From positions 1-36,632 of the forward strand of contig DNJC01000150.1 of assembly GCA_003490025.1 (NCBI GenBank): a DNA stretch of 36,632 nt, in the 5' to 3' direction. A program made the translations under genes and the position numbers. The notes beneath the pieces were generated by a model. It ran no database searches and was not told the origin of the DNA. It saw nothing but the letters and a program-made list of their open reading frames with translations. This document shows positions 23,084 to 30,260 of the stretch, piece after piece; within the stretch, counting starts at the first letter, position 1, and every line of letters starts with the position of its first letter. This DNA is from Geobacter sp. (lineage in GTDB: Bacteria > Desulfobacterota > Desulfuromonadia > Geobacterales > Geobacteraceae).

Positions 23084-23914
23084 TTACAGGTTGTCCTCTA
23101 TCCCCTGCACCCCTTCCAGCGCGTTGCAGGGAAGGGAGATATGGGGCGGGGAGATCTGCGGCTCGCGGGGGTTGATCCTGATCACCCTTGCCGGGGAGTG
23201 TGCGCCGATCCGCTCGCTCGCGGCACGCACCGTCGGGATGGCGGTCCCGGCGCCCATTTCCACGACGACGACGCGCCGGCCTAAGTGGCGCGCCAGGAAC
23301 TGCCGGAACCGCTCCTGCTGCCGGTTGGTGCGGTCGGAGACCCAGCTGTAATCGCCGAACATGAGGATGTTGGGGCGGGCGGCCGCGCCGCAGTCGGGGC
23401 AGACGGGGACGTTGTCGGAGCGCATGGTCTCGTGGTCGATGCGGAAGGTCTCGCCGTTGTCCCAGATCCGGTTGGAGCAGGGGCCGGTGCACTGCAGGTG
23501 GTGGATGGAGCCGTGGAACTCGAGGATCCGCCACTCGGGGAACCCCGCCTTCTGGAACTGGCCGTCGACGTTGGAGGTGGCCACGAAGTAGTCGAAGTGG
23601 TAGCGCGCGATCCAGTCGAGCAGGATGTGGAAGCCGCGGTGCGGAACGGTTTCCCGGTACAGGTTGGTGCGATGGCCGTAGAAGCCCCAGCCGAAGGCGG
23701 GATCGTGCTCGAAATGTTCCGGGTTGGCCGCGTCGACGAAGCTGATGCCGAGCCTTTCGTAGAGGGGATAGGCCCGCCAGAAGCCCGTATCGCCGCGGAA
23801 GTCGGGAAGGCCGGAATCCACCCCCATCCCCGCCCCGGCCGTCACCACCAGCGCCTGGGCGCGGGAGAGCGCCTGCGCCGCCTGCTGGAATTTTCCGCAG
23901 AGATCGGCACTCAT
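23084..23914 (-). CDS. SIR2-family NAD-dependent protein deacylase
   Basis: A 276-residue sirtuin-type enzyme that would remove acyl groups from lysines using NAD. The NAD loop GAGMGVDSGLPDFRG lies at about 27-41, the TSNVDGQFQKAGF segment near 113-125 corresponds to the family TQNIDGLHxxAG (with Gln-Phe replacing Leu-His), the catalytic histidine is in EFHGSIHHLQC, and two cysteine pairs (C-x3-C and CPDCG) form a zinc site. EMGAGTAIPTVR near the end replaces the usual GTSL...P motif. These changes place it in a divergent subgroup, so true deacylase activity is likely but not certain. It starts five bases after the ybaK stop on the same strand. Confidence 0.87.
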   Translation of the reverse strand: MSADLCGKFQQAAQALSRAQALVVTAGAGMGVDSGLPDFRGDTGFWRAYPLYERLGISFVDAANPEHFEHDPAFGWGFYGHRTNLYRETVPHRGFHILLDWIARYHFDYFVATSNVDGQFQKAGFPEWRILEFHGSIHHLQCTGPCSNRIWDNGETFRIDHETMRSDNVPVCPDCGAAARPNILMFGDYSWVSDRTNRQQERFRQFLARHLGRRVVVVEMGAGTAIPTVRAASERIGAHSPARVIRINPREPQISPPHISLPCNALEGVQGIEDNL

Positions 23915-23919
23915 GGCGG

Positions 23920-24402
23920 TCAGATCCCCACCCTGACGAGCACGGGTTTCAGCGCCCGCACCAGCTCGCTCGGCGGCATAGAGACCAGGAAGCCGCGGCT
24001 GCCGCCGTTTATGTAGATGAGCGGGAGTTCCAGGATGGTCTCCTCAAGGTACACGGGCATCTGCTTCCTGGTGCCGAAGGGAGAGGTCCCCCCCACCATG
24101 TAGCCCGAGTGCCGGTTCGCCGTGTCCGGGGTGCAGGGGGAGACGGACTTGACCCCGATGACGCGGGCGAGTTCCTTGGTCGAGACCTGCAGGTGGCCGT
24201 GCATCAGCACCACCAGGGGGTTCTTCCGGTCGTCCTCCATGACCAGCGTCTTGATGACGCTCTTTTCATCCACGCCGAGTTCGCGCGCCGAGACGGCGGT
24301 GCCCCCCTTCTCCTCGTACTGGTACGGGTGTTCGCCGAAGGCGACCCCTGCCGTCCGCAGCACCCTGACAGCAGCCGTAACCGGCGATTTAACCTTGGCC
24401 AT
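23920..24402 (-). CDS. ybaK: Cys-tRNA(Pro)/Cys-tRNA deacylase, YbaK/EbsC type
   Basis: Editing enzyme that hydrolyses Cys mischarged on tRNA(Pro). The 160-residue protein carries the YbaK fold signatures: TAAVRVLRTAGVAF at the start, EKSVIKTLVMED, with the conserved KTL lysine, VLMHGHLQVSTKELA, and GYMVGGTSPFGTRKQMPVYLE (GG-SP-G motif). The start MAKVKSPV is chosen for a GGGAG site 7-8 bases upstream; the longer frame to 24429 lacks support. It is followed at five bases by the sirtuin gene, forming a two-gene operon, and is divergent from the receiver gene with about 120 bases between. Confidence 0.93.
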   Translation of the reverse strand: MAKVKSPVTAAVRVLRTAGVAFGEHPYQYEEKGGTAVSARELGVDEKSVIKTLVMEDDRKNPLVVLMHGHLQVSTKELARVIGVKSVSPCTPDTANRHSGYMVGGTSPFGTRKQMPVYLEETILELPLIYINGGSRGFLVSMPPSELVRALKPVLVRVGI

Positions 24403-24443
24403 CGCATACTCCCGGGAAATTTCTCTCACATGAAAAAAGACGC

Positions 24444-24472
24444 TTGCCAGTATGGGTCATACCGGCTATAGA
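24444..24472 (+). promoter_or_regulatory. Sigma-70 promoter with a palindrome in the spacer
   Basis: TTGCCA (24444-24449), a 17-base spacer and TATAGA (24467-24472) precede the receiver gene by about 53 bases. The spacer contains GTATGGGTCATAC (24450-24462), a perfect 5-base inverted repeat around GGT, placed where a repressor or activator could act. Confidence 0.55.
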
Positions 24473-24524
24473 TTAATATCACGTCTTCTTTAGCTTCACA
24501 ACCTTGTAACTAGGGTAAGTTCTT

Positions 24525-24938
24525 ATGTTAAATGACACTCCGCATACCGCTGCGAAAGTACTTGTCATGGACGACGACGAGATGGTGCGCTTCGTCGCGG
24601 GCGAAACGCTGAAGAGGTACGGCTTCGAGGTCGAATTCGCCAACGACGGCTCCCAGGCGGTCGAACTGTACCGTGAGCGGCACGCCGCCGGCCACCCCTT
24701 CGCCGCCGTGATCCTGGACCTGAACATCCCCGGCGGGATGGGGGGCCAGGAGGCGATGAGGCGCCTTCTGGAGATCGACCCGGGCGCCAAGGGGTACGTA
24801 TCGAGCGGCCGGACCGACGACCCCGTCATGATGGACTTCCAAACCTTCGGTTTCAGCGGCACCATCGAAAAGCCCTACTTCTACCTGAACAAACAGCTCA
24901 TGGAAGAGTTCAGCAAGAGCCTGCGCGGCGCCGACTGA
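24525..24938 (+). CDS. Single-domain response regulator (receiver only)
   Basis: A 137-residue lone receiver. It has the acidic cluster MDDDEM, phosphoacceptor Asp in VILDLNIPGGMGG, the switch serine in VSSG and the conserved lysine in IEKPY. The sequence resembles receivers found at the C terminus of hybrid histidine kinases in this group (ILDL.IPGGMGG, DP..KGYVSSGR), so it may be a phosphorelay intermediate rather than a transcription factor. No output domain is present. The next gene starts two bases after its stop, so they form an operon. The partner kinase is not in the window. Confidence 0.9.
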   Translation: MLNDTPHTAAKVLVMDDDEMVRFVAGETLKRYGFEVEFANDGSQAVELYRERHAAGHPFAAVILDLNIPGGMGGQEAMRRLLEIDPGAKGYVSSGRTDDPVMMDFQTFGFSGTIEKPYFYLNKQLMEEFSKSLRGAD

Positions 24939-24940
24939 CG

Positions 24941-25453
24941 ATGCAGGGACTGGAAAACTACCTCGCCCTGTTGAGCCGGATCGAGGAACTCTGCAACCGC
25001 ACCGCCCTCGGTTTCGCCTCGCACATCTCATGCCACGCCGGATGCGACGCCTGCTGCCGGCACCTCAGCGTCTTCGCGGTCGAGGCGGCGGCCCTCAGGG
25101 AAGCGCTGCGCGCCCTGCCCGACGAGGAAGCGGCGCTGATCCGCGACAAAGCCGCCCACGCCGCTTTCGAAGGCGCCTGCCCGCTGCTGCACGACGGGCT
25201 CTGCCTTCTCTACCAGGCACGACCGGTCATCTGCCGCACCCACGGTTTGCCGCTTCTCTTGCAGTCCGACGGCGAAAGCCGCATCGATTTCTGCCCGGAG
25301 AACTTCCGGGAGCTAGAGAGCATCCCCGGCAGCGCCGTCATCGACCTCGAGCGCCTCAACACCATGCTCGCCGCCATCAACGCCCTTTACCTGCGCTCTT
25401 TCCCCGGCCCGGAACGGCTCACCGTCGCCGAGGCGCTTTCTCTCTCCGATTGA
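24941..25453 (+). CDS. YkgJ-type zinc/iron cysteine-cluster protein
   Basis: A 170-residue protein of the CxxxCxxCC family. CHAGCDACCRH near residues 31-41 is the defining cluster; further cysteines are in GACPLLHDGLCLLYQARPVICRTHG (about 79-103) and DFCPENF. This fits a metal- or Fe-S-binding site of unknown function. It is co-transcribed with the lone receiver (two-base gap) but no functional link can be deduced. It has no signal peptide or membrane segment. Confidence 0.85.
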   Translation: MQGLENYLALLSRIEELCNRTALGFASHISCHAGCDACCRHLSVFAVEAAALREALRALPDEEAALIRDKAAHAAFEGACPLLHDGLCLLYQARPVICRTHGLPLLLQSDGESRIDFCPENFRELESIPGSAVIDLERLNTMLAAINALYLRSFPGPERLTVAEALSLSD

Positions 25454-25562
25454 CTTTTCCCCCGCTTCACGATATATGGGCCGATGCCGCCAACGTGTCG
25501 CAGTCCCGCTGTCGGCACGGCGAGTGTCGCTGCAAAATAGAATGACCAAAGGAGAAACCAGC

Positions 25563-25820
25563 ATGAAAGTCAGCTACGAGACCCTGGGGAGCTGCGCCTC
25601 CCGTATCGAGATAGAGATCGAGGACGGCGTGATCACCGAGACGAAATTCGTCGACGGCTGCGCCGGGAACACCCAGGCCGTTGCTGCGCTGGTGCGCGGC
25701 ATGGCCGTGGCAGAGGCGATCAGCCGGCTGAAGGGGATAGCCTGCCAGGGGGATACCTCCTGCCCCGACCAGCTGGCAAGGGCGCTGGAACAGGCGCAGG
25801 CAAGCCCGGTAGCGTCATGA
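25563..25820 (+). CDS. TSCPD-domain protein (TIGR03905-like), function unknown
   Basis: An 85-residue protein with the pattern GSCASRIEIEIEDG, VDGCAGNTQA and GDTSCPDQLARAL: the TSCPD motif is also found at the C terminus of class II ribonucleotide reductases. Stand-alone copies are small conserved proteins of unknown role. The three cysteines could bind a metal or act in redox. The start is set by AAAGGAG 8 bases before ATG 25563; the longer frame to 25476 is unlikely. Its stop overlaps the next start in ATGA (25817-25820), so the two are coupled. Confidence 0.87.
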   Translation: MKVSYETLGSCASRIEIEIEDGVITETKFVDGCAGNTQAVAALVRGMAVAEAISRLKGIACQGDTSCPDQLARALEQAQASPVAS

Positions 25821-26065
25821 GCCACGGAGGGGGTATGGAAATCTTCGGCGGCTTCATGATGATGCTCTCGATCATCGGATTTTTCCTGACCGTGATCTGG
25901 TTCATACTCCCCTTCGTGATCTTCAACATCAAGGGGAGAGTGGATCGCACCCTCTTGCTCGTAGAGGAGATGGACAAGCGGCTGGCGGCCATCGAGCAGA
26001 GCCTGAAAAACCGCGCTGCGATGACGGCGGACGAGCCGGAGAAACCGATCTACCCCCCCCTGTGA
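25817..26065 (+). CDS. Small membrane protein with C-terminal coiled coil, unknown
   Basis: An 82-residue protein not recognised. Residues 8-38 are strongly hydrophobic (FGGFMMMLSIIGFFLTVIWFILPFVIFNI by composition), enough for one long or two short membrane helices. They are followed by a charged helix (RVDRTLLLVEEMDKRLAAIEQSL) with heptad spacing and a proline-rich end. The ATGA overlap with the TSCPD gene supports that it is real and co-translated. It lies just before the fabI promoter. Confidence 0.75.
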   Translation: MSHGGGMEIFGGFMMMLSIIGFFLTVIWFILPFVIFNIKGRVDRTLLLVEEMDKRLAAIEQSLKNRAAMTADEPEKPIYPPL

Positions 26066-26100
26066 CCGAATAACCTTTCGGGCTCTCTCTAGATGAGTGC

Positions 26101-26129
26101 TTGCCAAGGGGTTCATTTTTCATTATTAT
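26101..26129 (+). promoter_or_regulatory. Sigma-70 promoter for fabI
   Basis: TTGCCA (26101-26106), a 17-base spacer and TATTAT (26124-26129), each 5 of 6 to consensus, lie about 70 bases before the fabI start. Confidence 0.65.
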
Positions 26130-26198
26130 GTCCCGCTATACGTCGGCCGGCAGAGTAGAGGATATTAATCTGCCGCCTCGATGGAGGGGGAATACCGG

Positions 26199-26969
26199 AT
26201 GGGTTTACTGGAAGGGAAAAAAGCACTCATATTCGGAGTGGCGAACGATAAAAGCATCGCCTGGGCCGTCGCCGAGGCGTATCGCCGCGAGGGGGCCGAG
26301 GTGGCCCTGGCCTACGCCGGCGAAGCGGTCGGCAAGCGGGTGATCCCGCTGGGGGAAAGCATCGGCGCAGGTCTCATCCTTCCCTGTGACGTGAGAAGCG
26401 ACGAGGACCTCTCCCGGCTCTTCGGCGAGGTCGGTAAAGCGTGGGGTGGGCTCGACATATTGGTCCATTCCGTCGCCTTCGCCAACAAGGAGGAGTTGAA
26501 GGGGTCGTTCCTGAATACCACCCGCGAAGGGTTCGCCACCGCACTCGACATCAGCGCCTACTCGCTCATCGCCATGGCGAAGGAGGCGGCCCCGCTCATG
26601 CAGGGGCGTAACGGCAGCATCATCGCCATGACCTATCTCGGTGCGCAAAAGGTGTTCCCGAACTACAATGTGATGGGCGTGGCGAAGGCCGCCCTCGAGG
26701 CAAGCGTGCGTTACCTGGCCGAAGCGATGGGGCCCGAGGGGACCAGGGTCAACGCCATATCGGCAGGACCTTTGCGGACGCTCGCCTCGGCGGGCATAGG
26801 CGGTTTCGGACAGATCGCGGGGCACGTGGCGGGCAAGGCGCCGCTGCGGCGCAACATCACCCAGGAAGAGGTGGCGAACGCCGCCCTGTACCTCGGCAGC
26901 CCGCTCTCCAGCGGGGTGACCGGCGAGATACACTTCGTCGACAACGGCTACAACATCATCGGAATGTAA
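26199..26969 (+). CDS. fabI: Enoyl-[acyl-carrier-protein] reductase (NADH), FabI
   Basis: Catalyses the last reduction of each fatty-acid elongation cycle. The 256-residue short-chain dehydrogenase has the FabI-specific cofactor loop GVANDKSIAWAVA near residues 13-25, HSVAFA, and the catalytic Tyr-x6-Lys (YNVMGVAK) with an earlier SIIAMTYLG tyrosine. AISAGPLRTLASAGIGGF is the FabI substrate-binding loop. The start MGLLEGKKALIFG is placed by GGAGGGGG 8-10 bases upstream, rather than MEGEYR at 26181. It has its own promoter. A second, unrelated enoyl-reductase candidate is at 16574. Confidence 0.96.
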   Translation: MGLLEGKKALIFGVANDKSIAWAVAEAYRREGAEVALAYAGEAVGKRVIPLGESIGAGLILPCDVRSDEDLSRLFGEVGKAWGGLDILVHSVAFANKEELKGSFLNTTREGFATALDISAYSLIAMAKEAAPLMQGRNGSIIAMTYLGAQKVFPNYNVMGVAKAALEASVRYLAEAMGPEGTRVNAISAGPLRTLASAGIGGFGQIAGHVAGKAPLRRNITQEEVANAALYLGSPLSSGVTGEIHFVDNGYNIIGM

Positions 26970-27009
26970 CTAATCAACTGAAACAGACGGGAGGAGCGCC
27001 ATCAAAGGA

Positions 27010-28704
27010 GTGCACGGCAACCTGACAGGACTCAAGCCGAACCAGGTGAACAGGCTGGAAAGGCTCTATCGCCGCAGGGTCAAGCCGGCCGAGGTGATCT
27101 CCCTGGAACTGGCCCGGGAACTGGCGGAAATCTCGCTGGAGATCCGGCGCCAGATCGGCATCATGGTAAGCCGCATCGGCGAGGTCGCCTACGTGATCGT
27201 CGGCGACGAGCGGGGCCTGCTGATCCCGAACCTTGAAGATTACCCGCTGGGAAAGAGGCTTCTGCGCGGGGTGCGCCTGGTGCACACCCACCTCAAGGGT
27301 GAACCGCTTTCCGATGACGACCTGACGGACCTTTCGCTCTTGCGGCTCGACATGATCGCCGCCCTGCAGCTCACCCAGAACCCCGACCGTTTCTCCATCC
27401 AGACCGCGGCGCTGGTCCCCCCCGAGGGACAAAACCTCCCCTACCACGTCGAAGCTTCACTCCCCTTCGCCAAGTACGACCTGAGCTTCAGGGACTTCAT
27501 CGAGACCCTGGAGCATACCCTGGAGCGGGGGCTGAAGGAAGGGAAGGTGGTGGCGACCGGCCAGGAACGGGGCATCCTCATCTCCGTGACCCAGCGTCCC
27601 CTCGAGGAGGCGCTCGACTCCATGGAGGAGTTGAAGGAGCTGGCCAGAACGGCGGGGGTCGGCGTGCTGGACACGGTGATCCAGCGTCCCAAGGAGTTCA
27701 ACCCGCGCTACCTCCTCGGCGAGGGTAAGATCCGGGAGGTCGTGATCAAGGCGCTGCAGTTCGGCGCCACCATGCTGGTCTTCGATCAGGAACTCTCCCC
27801 GGCGCAGGTCCGCTCCATATCGGAATTGACCGAACTCAAGGTTATCGACCGCAGCCAGCTGATCCTCGACATCTTCGCCCGGCGGGCCACGACACAGGAC
27901 GGCAAGGTGCAGGTCGAGCTGGCGCAGCTCAAGTACCTGCTCCCCAGGCTCTCCGGTCGCGGCGTCCAGATGTCCCGCCTCATGGGGGGGATCGGCGGGC
28001 GCGGCCCCGGCGAGACCAAGCTGGAGATCGACCGCCGGCGCATCAGGGACAGGATCGCGCACCTCGAACGGGAGCTGAAGGAACTCTCCAACGGCCGCTA
28101 CCAGCGACGCCAGAAGCGTGTGAAGGCGGGGATCCCGATCATATCGATAGTCGGCTACACCAACGCCGGCAAGTCCACCCTGCTCAACACGCTCACCAAG
28201 AGCGCCGTTTTCACCGAGGACCTCCTCTTCGCCACGCTCGACACATCGTCGCGCAGGCTCCGCTTCCCGCTGGACCGCGAGGTGATCATCACCGACACGG
28301 TCGGCTTCATCCGCAGCCTCCCGAAATCGCTCATGGGCGCCTTCAAGGCGACGCTGGAGGAATTGAAGGACGCCGACCTGCTGATCCACCTGGTCGACTG
28401 CGGCAACCCGCGTTTCGAGGAGCAGATCGGCGAGGTGGACACCATCCTTGCCGAGCTGGAACTGGCTCAGAAGCCGCGTCTGCTCGTCTTCAACAAGGCG
28501 GACCTCCTTCCCGAGCTGAAAAAGAGCGACCCGCTCGCGTTCATGAAAGTGCGCCAGCTGACCCGGAAGTACTCGGCCATCACGGTGAGCGCCCACGACC
28601 GGAAAACGCTCGAGCCGCTCATGAAAGAGCTGCAGCAGCGCTTCTGGCACGACGTCGAAGACTACCGATCCCCCGGTCACAACCAGGACAGTTTCGAGGA
28701 GTAA
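27010..28704 (+). CDS. hflX: GTPase HflX (long N-terminal form)
   Basis: Ribosome-associated GTPase that splits stalled or heat-stressed ribosomes. The 564-residue protein is longer than E. coli HflX (426), with an extra N-terminal part of about 190 residues (GVRLVHTHLKGEPLSDDDLTD), as seen in related deltaproteobacteria and clostridia. The HflX glycine-rich segment MGGIGGRGPGETKLE and the GTPase motifs follow: G1 GYTNAGKST, G3 DTVGF, G4 NKAD, and an SAH-type G5. The start is uncertain: GTG 27010 has its Shine-Dalgarno bases overlapping the codon, whereas an in-frame ATC at 27001 sits 5 bases after a strong GGGAGGAG (26989-26996). Either way the protein differs by three residues. Confidence 0.94.
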   Translation: MHGNLTGLKPNQVNRLERLYRRRVKPAEVISLELARELAEISLEIRRQIGIMVSRIGEVAYVIVGDERGLLIPNLEDYPLGKRLLRGVRLVHTHLKGEPLSDDDLTDLSLLRLDMIAALQLTQNPDRFSIQTAALVPPEGQNLPYHVEASLPFAKYDLSFRDFIETLEHTLERGLKEGKVVATGQERGILISVTQRPLEEALDSMEELKELARTAGVGVLDTVIQRPKEFNPRYLLGEGKIREVVIKALQFGATMLVFDQELSPAQVRSISELTELKVIDRSQLILDIFARRATTQDGKVQVELAQLKYLLPRLSGRGVQMSRLMGGIGGRGPGETKLEIDRRRIRDRIAHLERELKELSNGRYQRRQKRVKAGIPIISIVGYTNAGKSTLLNTLTKSAVFTEDLLFATLDTSSRRLRFPLDREVIITDTVGFIRSLPKSLMGAFKATLEELKDADLLIHLVDCGNPRFEEQIGEVDTILAELELAQKPRLLVFNKADLLPELKKSDPLAFMKVRQLTRKYSAITVSAHDRKTLEPLMKELQQRFWHDVEDYRSPGHNQDSFEE

Positions 28705-28757
28705 ACCGCCCCTCCCCCCACCTCGCGAAAATCCCACTGAACAGGACCGACAGCACC

Positions 28758-29378
28758 ATGAACAACCAGGCAGAAATCATCTACGCGCTCGACCTCCTGG
28801 GCACCGTCGCCTTCGCGGCATCGGGGGCGCTCGCCGGCGTCCGCCGGGGTATGGACCTCCTCGGGGTCATCGTCCTCGGCATCGTCACCGCGACCGGAGG
28901 GGGAGTGATGCGCGACGTCCTTTTGAACGACACGCCCCCCTTTTGCTTCAAGAACGAACTCTACCTGTACCTCGCCGTAGCCGCCTCCATCGTCGTATTC
29001 CTGACGCCGCGCAGCTTCGAGAGGATGAACCGCGCCATGCTCCTTCTCGACGCGCTGGGGCTCGGGACCTTCCTCGTCATCGGCACCTCGAAGGCGCTCC
29101 AGTACAACCTGGGGCTCATGGGTGCGATCATCATGGGGGTGATGACGGCGACCTGCGGGGGGCTGGTGCGCGACATCCTCAGCAACGAGATACCGCTGAT
29201 CCTGCAGCGCGAGATCTACGCCTCCGCCTGCGTGGTCGGGGGCGCCCTCTTCTATTTCCTGCACCAGACCGAACTCCCCCACTCGGTGAACCTCACCGTC
29301 TCGGCCCTCGCCGTGATAATCATCAGGTGCGCCGCCATCGTGAAGGGATGGCAGCTGCCGCGCGGGCAGGCGCTTTAA
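28758..29378 (+). CDS. TRIC-family (UPF0126) membrane channel protein
   Basis: A 206-residue inner-membrane protein with about seven hydrophobic helices. It has the internal duplication of the trimeric intracellular cation channel family: GIVTATGGGVMRDVLL in the first repeat and GVMTATCGGLVRDILS in the second, each with the conserved glycine kink and Arg-Asp. Prokaryotic members form potassium-permeable channels; some, such as E. coli YadS/YicG, were linked to glycine transport. Physiological role here is open. It lies between hflX and the Nudix gene on the same strand, with four bases to the latter, suggesting an operon. Confidence 0.92.
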   Translation: MNNQAEIIYALDLLGTVAFAASGALAGVRRGMDLLGVIVLGIVTATGGGVMRDVLLNDTPPFCFKNELYLYLAVAASIVVFLTPRSFERMNRAMLLLDALGLGTFLVIGTSKALQYNLGLMGAIIMGVMTATCGGLVRDILSNEIPLILQREIYASACVVGGALFYFLHQTELPHSVNLTVSALAVIIIRCAAIVKGWQLPRGQAL

Positions 29379-29381
29379 GGG

Positions 29382-29840
29382 ATGGCCGCGCAGAGCGCGG
29401 GGCTCGTCATGTACCGCTTCAGGGGGGGGCGCCTGGAAATATTACTGGTGCACCCGGGGGGGCCGTTCTGGGCGAAGAAGGACCTCGGGGCCTGGTCCAT
29501 TCCTAAGGGGGAATACCTTTCCGGCGAGGATCCCCTGGGGGTGGCGCGGCGGGAATTCTTCGAGGAGACCGGGTTCGAGGCGCAGGGGGAGTTCCGGGAG
29601 CTGACCCCGATCCGTCAGGCGGGGGGAAAGCGTGTACGGGCCTGGGCCTTCGAGGGGGATCTGGATCCTGCCCACCTGAAAAGCAACACCTTTTCCATGG
29701 AGTGGCCGCCCAGGTCAGGGAGGCTGGCTGAGTTTCCCGAGGTGGACCGGGGAGGATGGTTCGAGGTGGAGCCGGCAAGGGAAAAGATCCTGAAGAGCCA
29801 GGCCGGTTTCATCGACCAGTTGGCCTCGCTGTTACAGTAA
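29382..29840 (+). CDS. Nudix hydrolase
   Basis: A 152-residue pyrophosphohydrolase. The Nudix box can be read as G-x5-E-x7-REFFEETGF at about residues 43-65 (GEYLSGE, then DPLGVAR, then REFFEETGF), which binds magnesium. The opening SAGLVMYRF...ILLVHPGGPFWAKKDLGAWSIPKGE is typical of a group often annotated as NTP pyrophosphohydrolases including oxidative-damage repair types; the substrate is unknown. It starts four bases after the TRIC stop and ends the operon before a strong terminator. Confidence 0.9.
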   Translation: MAAQSAGLVMYRFRGGRLEILLVHPGGPFWAKKDLGAWSIPKGEYLSGEDPLGVARREFFEETGFEAQGEFRELTPIRQAGGKRVRAWAFEGDLDPAHLKSNTFSMEWPPRSGRLAEFPEVDRGGWFEVEPAREKILKSQAGFIDQLASLLQ

Positions 29841-29847
29841 CCAAACA

Positions 29848-29879
29848 AAAGGCGCCCAAAACGGGTGCCTTTCGTTTTT
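29848..29879 (+). terminator. Rho-independent terminator
   Basis: Ten-pair stem (29848-29857 with 29863-29872, one G-T pair) with a 5-base loop and a T run at 29875-29879, eight bases after the Nudix stop. It ends the transcript of the hflX-TRIC-Nudix group. Confidence 0.9.
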
Positions 29880-30260
29880 CCGTAATACCCACTATTTCCC
29901 GCTGTTTTGAATACCCCTCCCCTTCGGATCCATATTCGCCTTTCCTGCTGTGTCAAAAACCTAGAACAATGTTATCAATGATTCAATTAATTAAAAATAA
30001 TGTTGGAGTATACAGTCCAAGAGGTTTATGAAGAAATAAAAATCCTCGTAAAGACAGCCAGTGAAATAATAAATCAGTGTTTCACAACTCGACCCCATGT
30101 TCAAAAAGCTCAAGATTTCATGGCATTTAACGATAAGTAGGGACGTGAACAAGTTGTACGCATTTTTTGAATGACACGGGCATTGCGGCGAACCTACCAT
30201 CGACAACATCTCGGGTTTCAGCGCAAAAGCGGCACCATAAATTGAACGGGGGGCAATGTG
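29880..30260 (+). other. AT-rich leader region upstream of the second MCP
   Basis: About 380 bases without a supported gene. The segment 29960-30160 is strikingly AT-rich for this window (for example TTAATTAAAAATAATG near 29990), and a 72-codon frame on the minus strand there looks spurious. The right end contains a sigma-54-like promoter and the ribosome site for the MCP. The low GC suggests a regulatory leader or an older insertion; the cause is not clear from sequence alone. Confidence 0.5.
30172..30187 (+). promoter_or_regulatory. Sigma-54-like promoter upstream of the MCP gene
   Basis: TGACAC, five bases and TTGC (30172-30186) match the RpoN pattern TGGCAC-N5-TTGC except that the second G of the -24 element is A. 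The conserved GG is thus altered, which weakens the call. It lies 75 bases before the ATG. Confidence 0.3.

Noticed and set aside
29991..30209. 72-codon minus-strand frame in the AT-rich leader
   Set aside because: Cysteine- and phenylalanine-rich product, no ribosome site, overlaps a probable promoter.
30160..30260. Cyclic-di-GMP (GEMM) riboswitch upstream of the second MCP
   Set aside because: Some words look similar (GGCGAACC, GCGCAAAAGC) but the order and the paired helices of the GEMM core could not be built.
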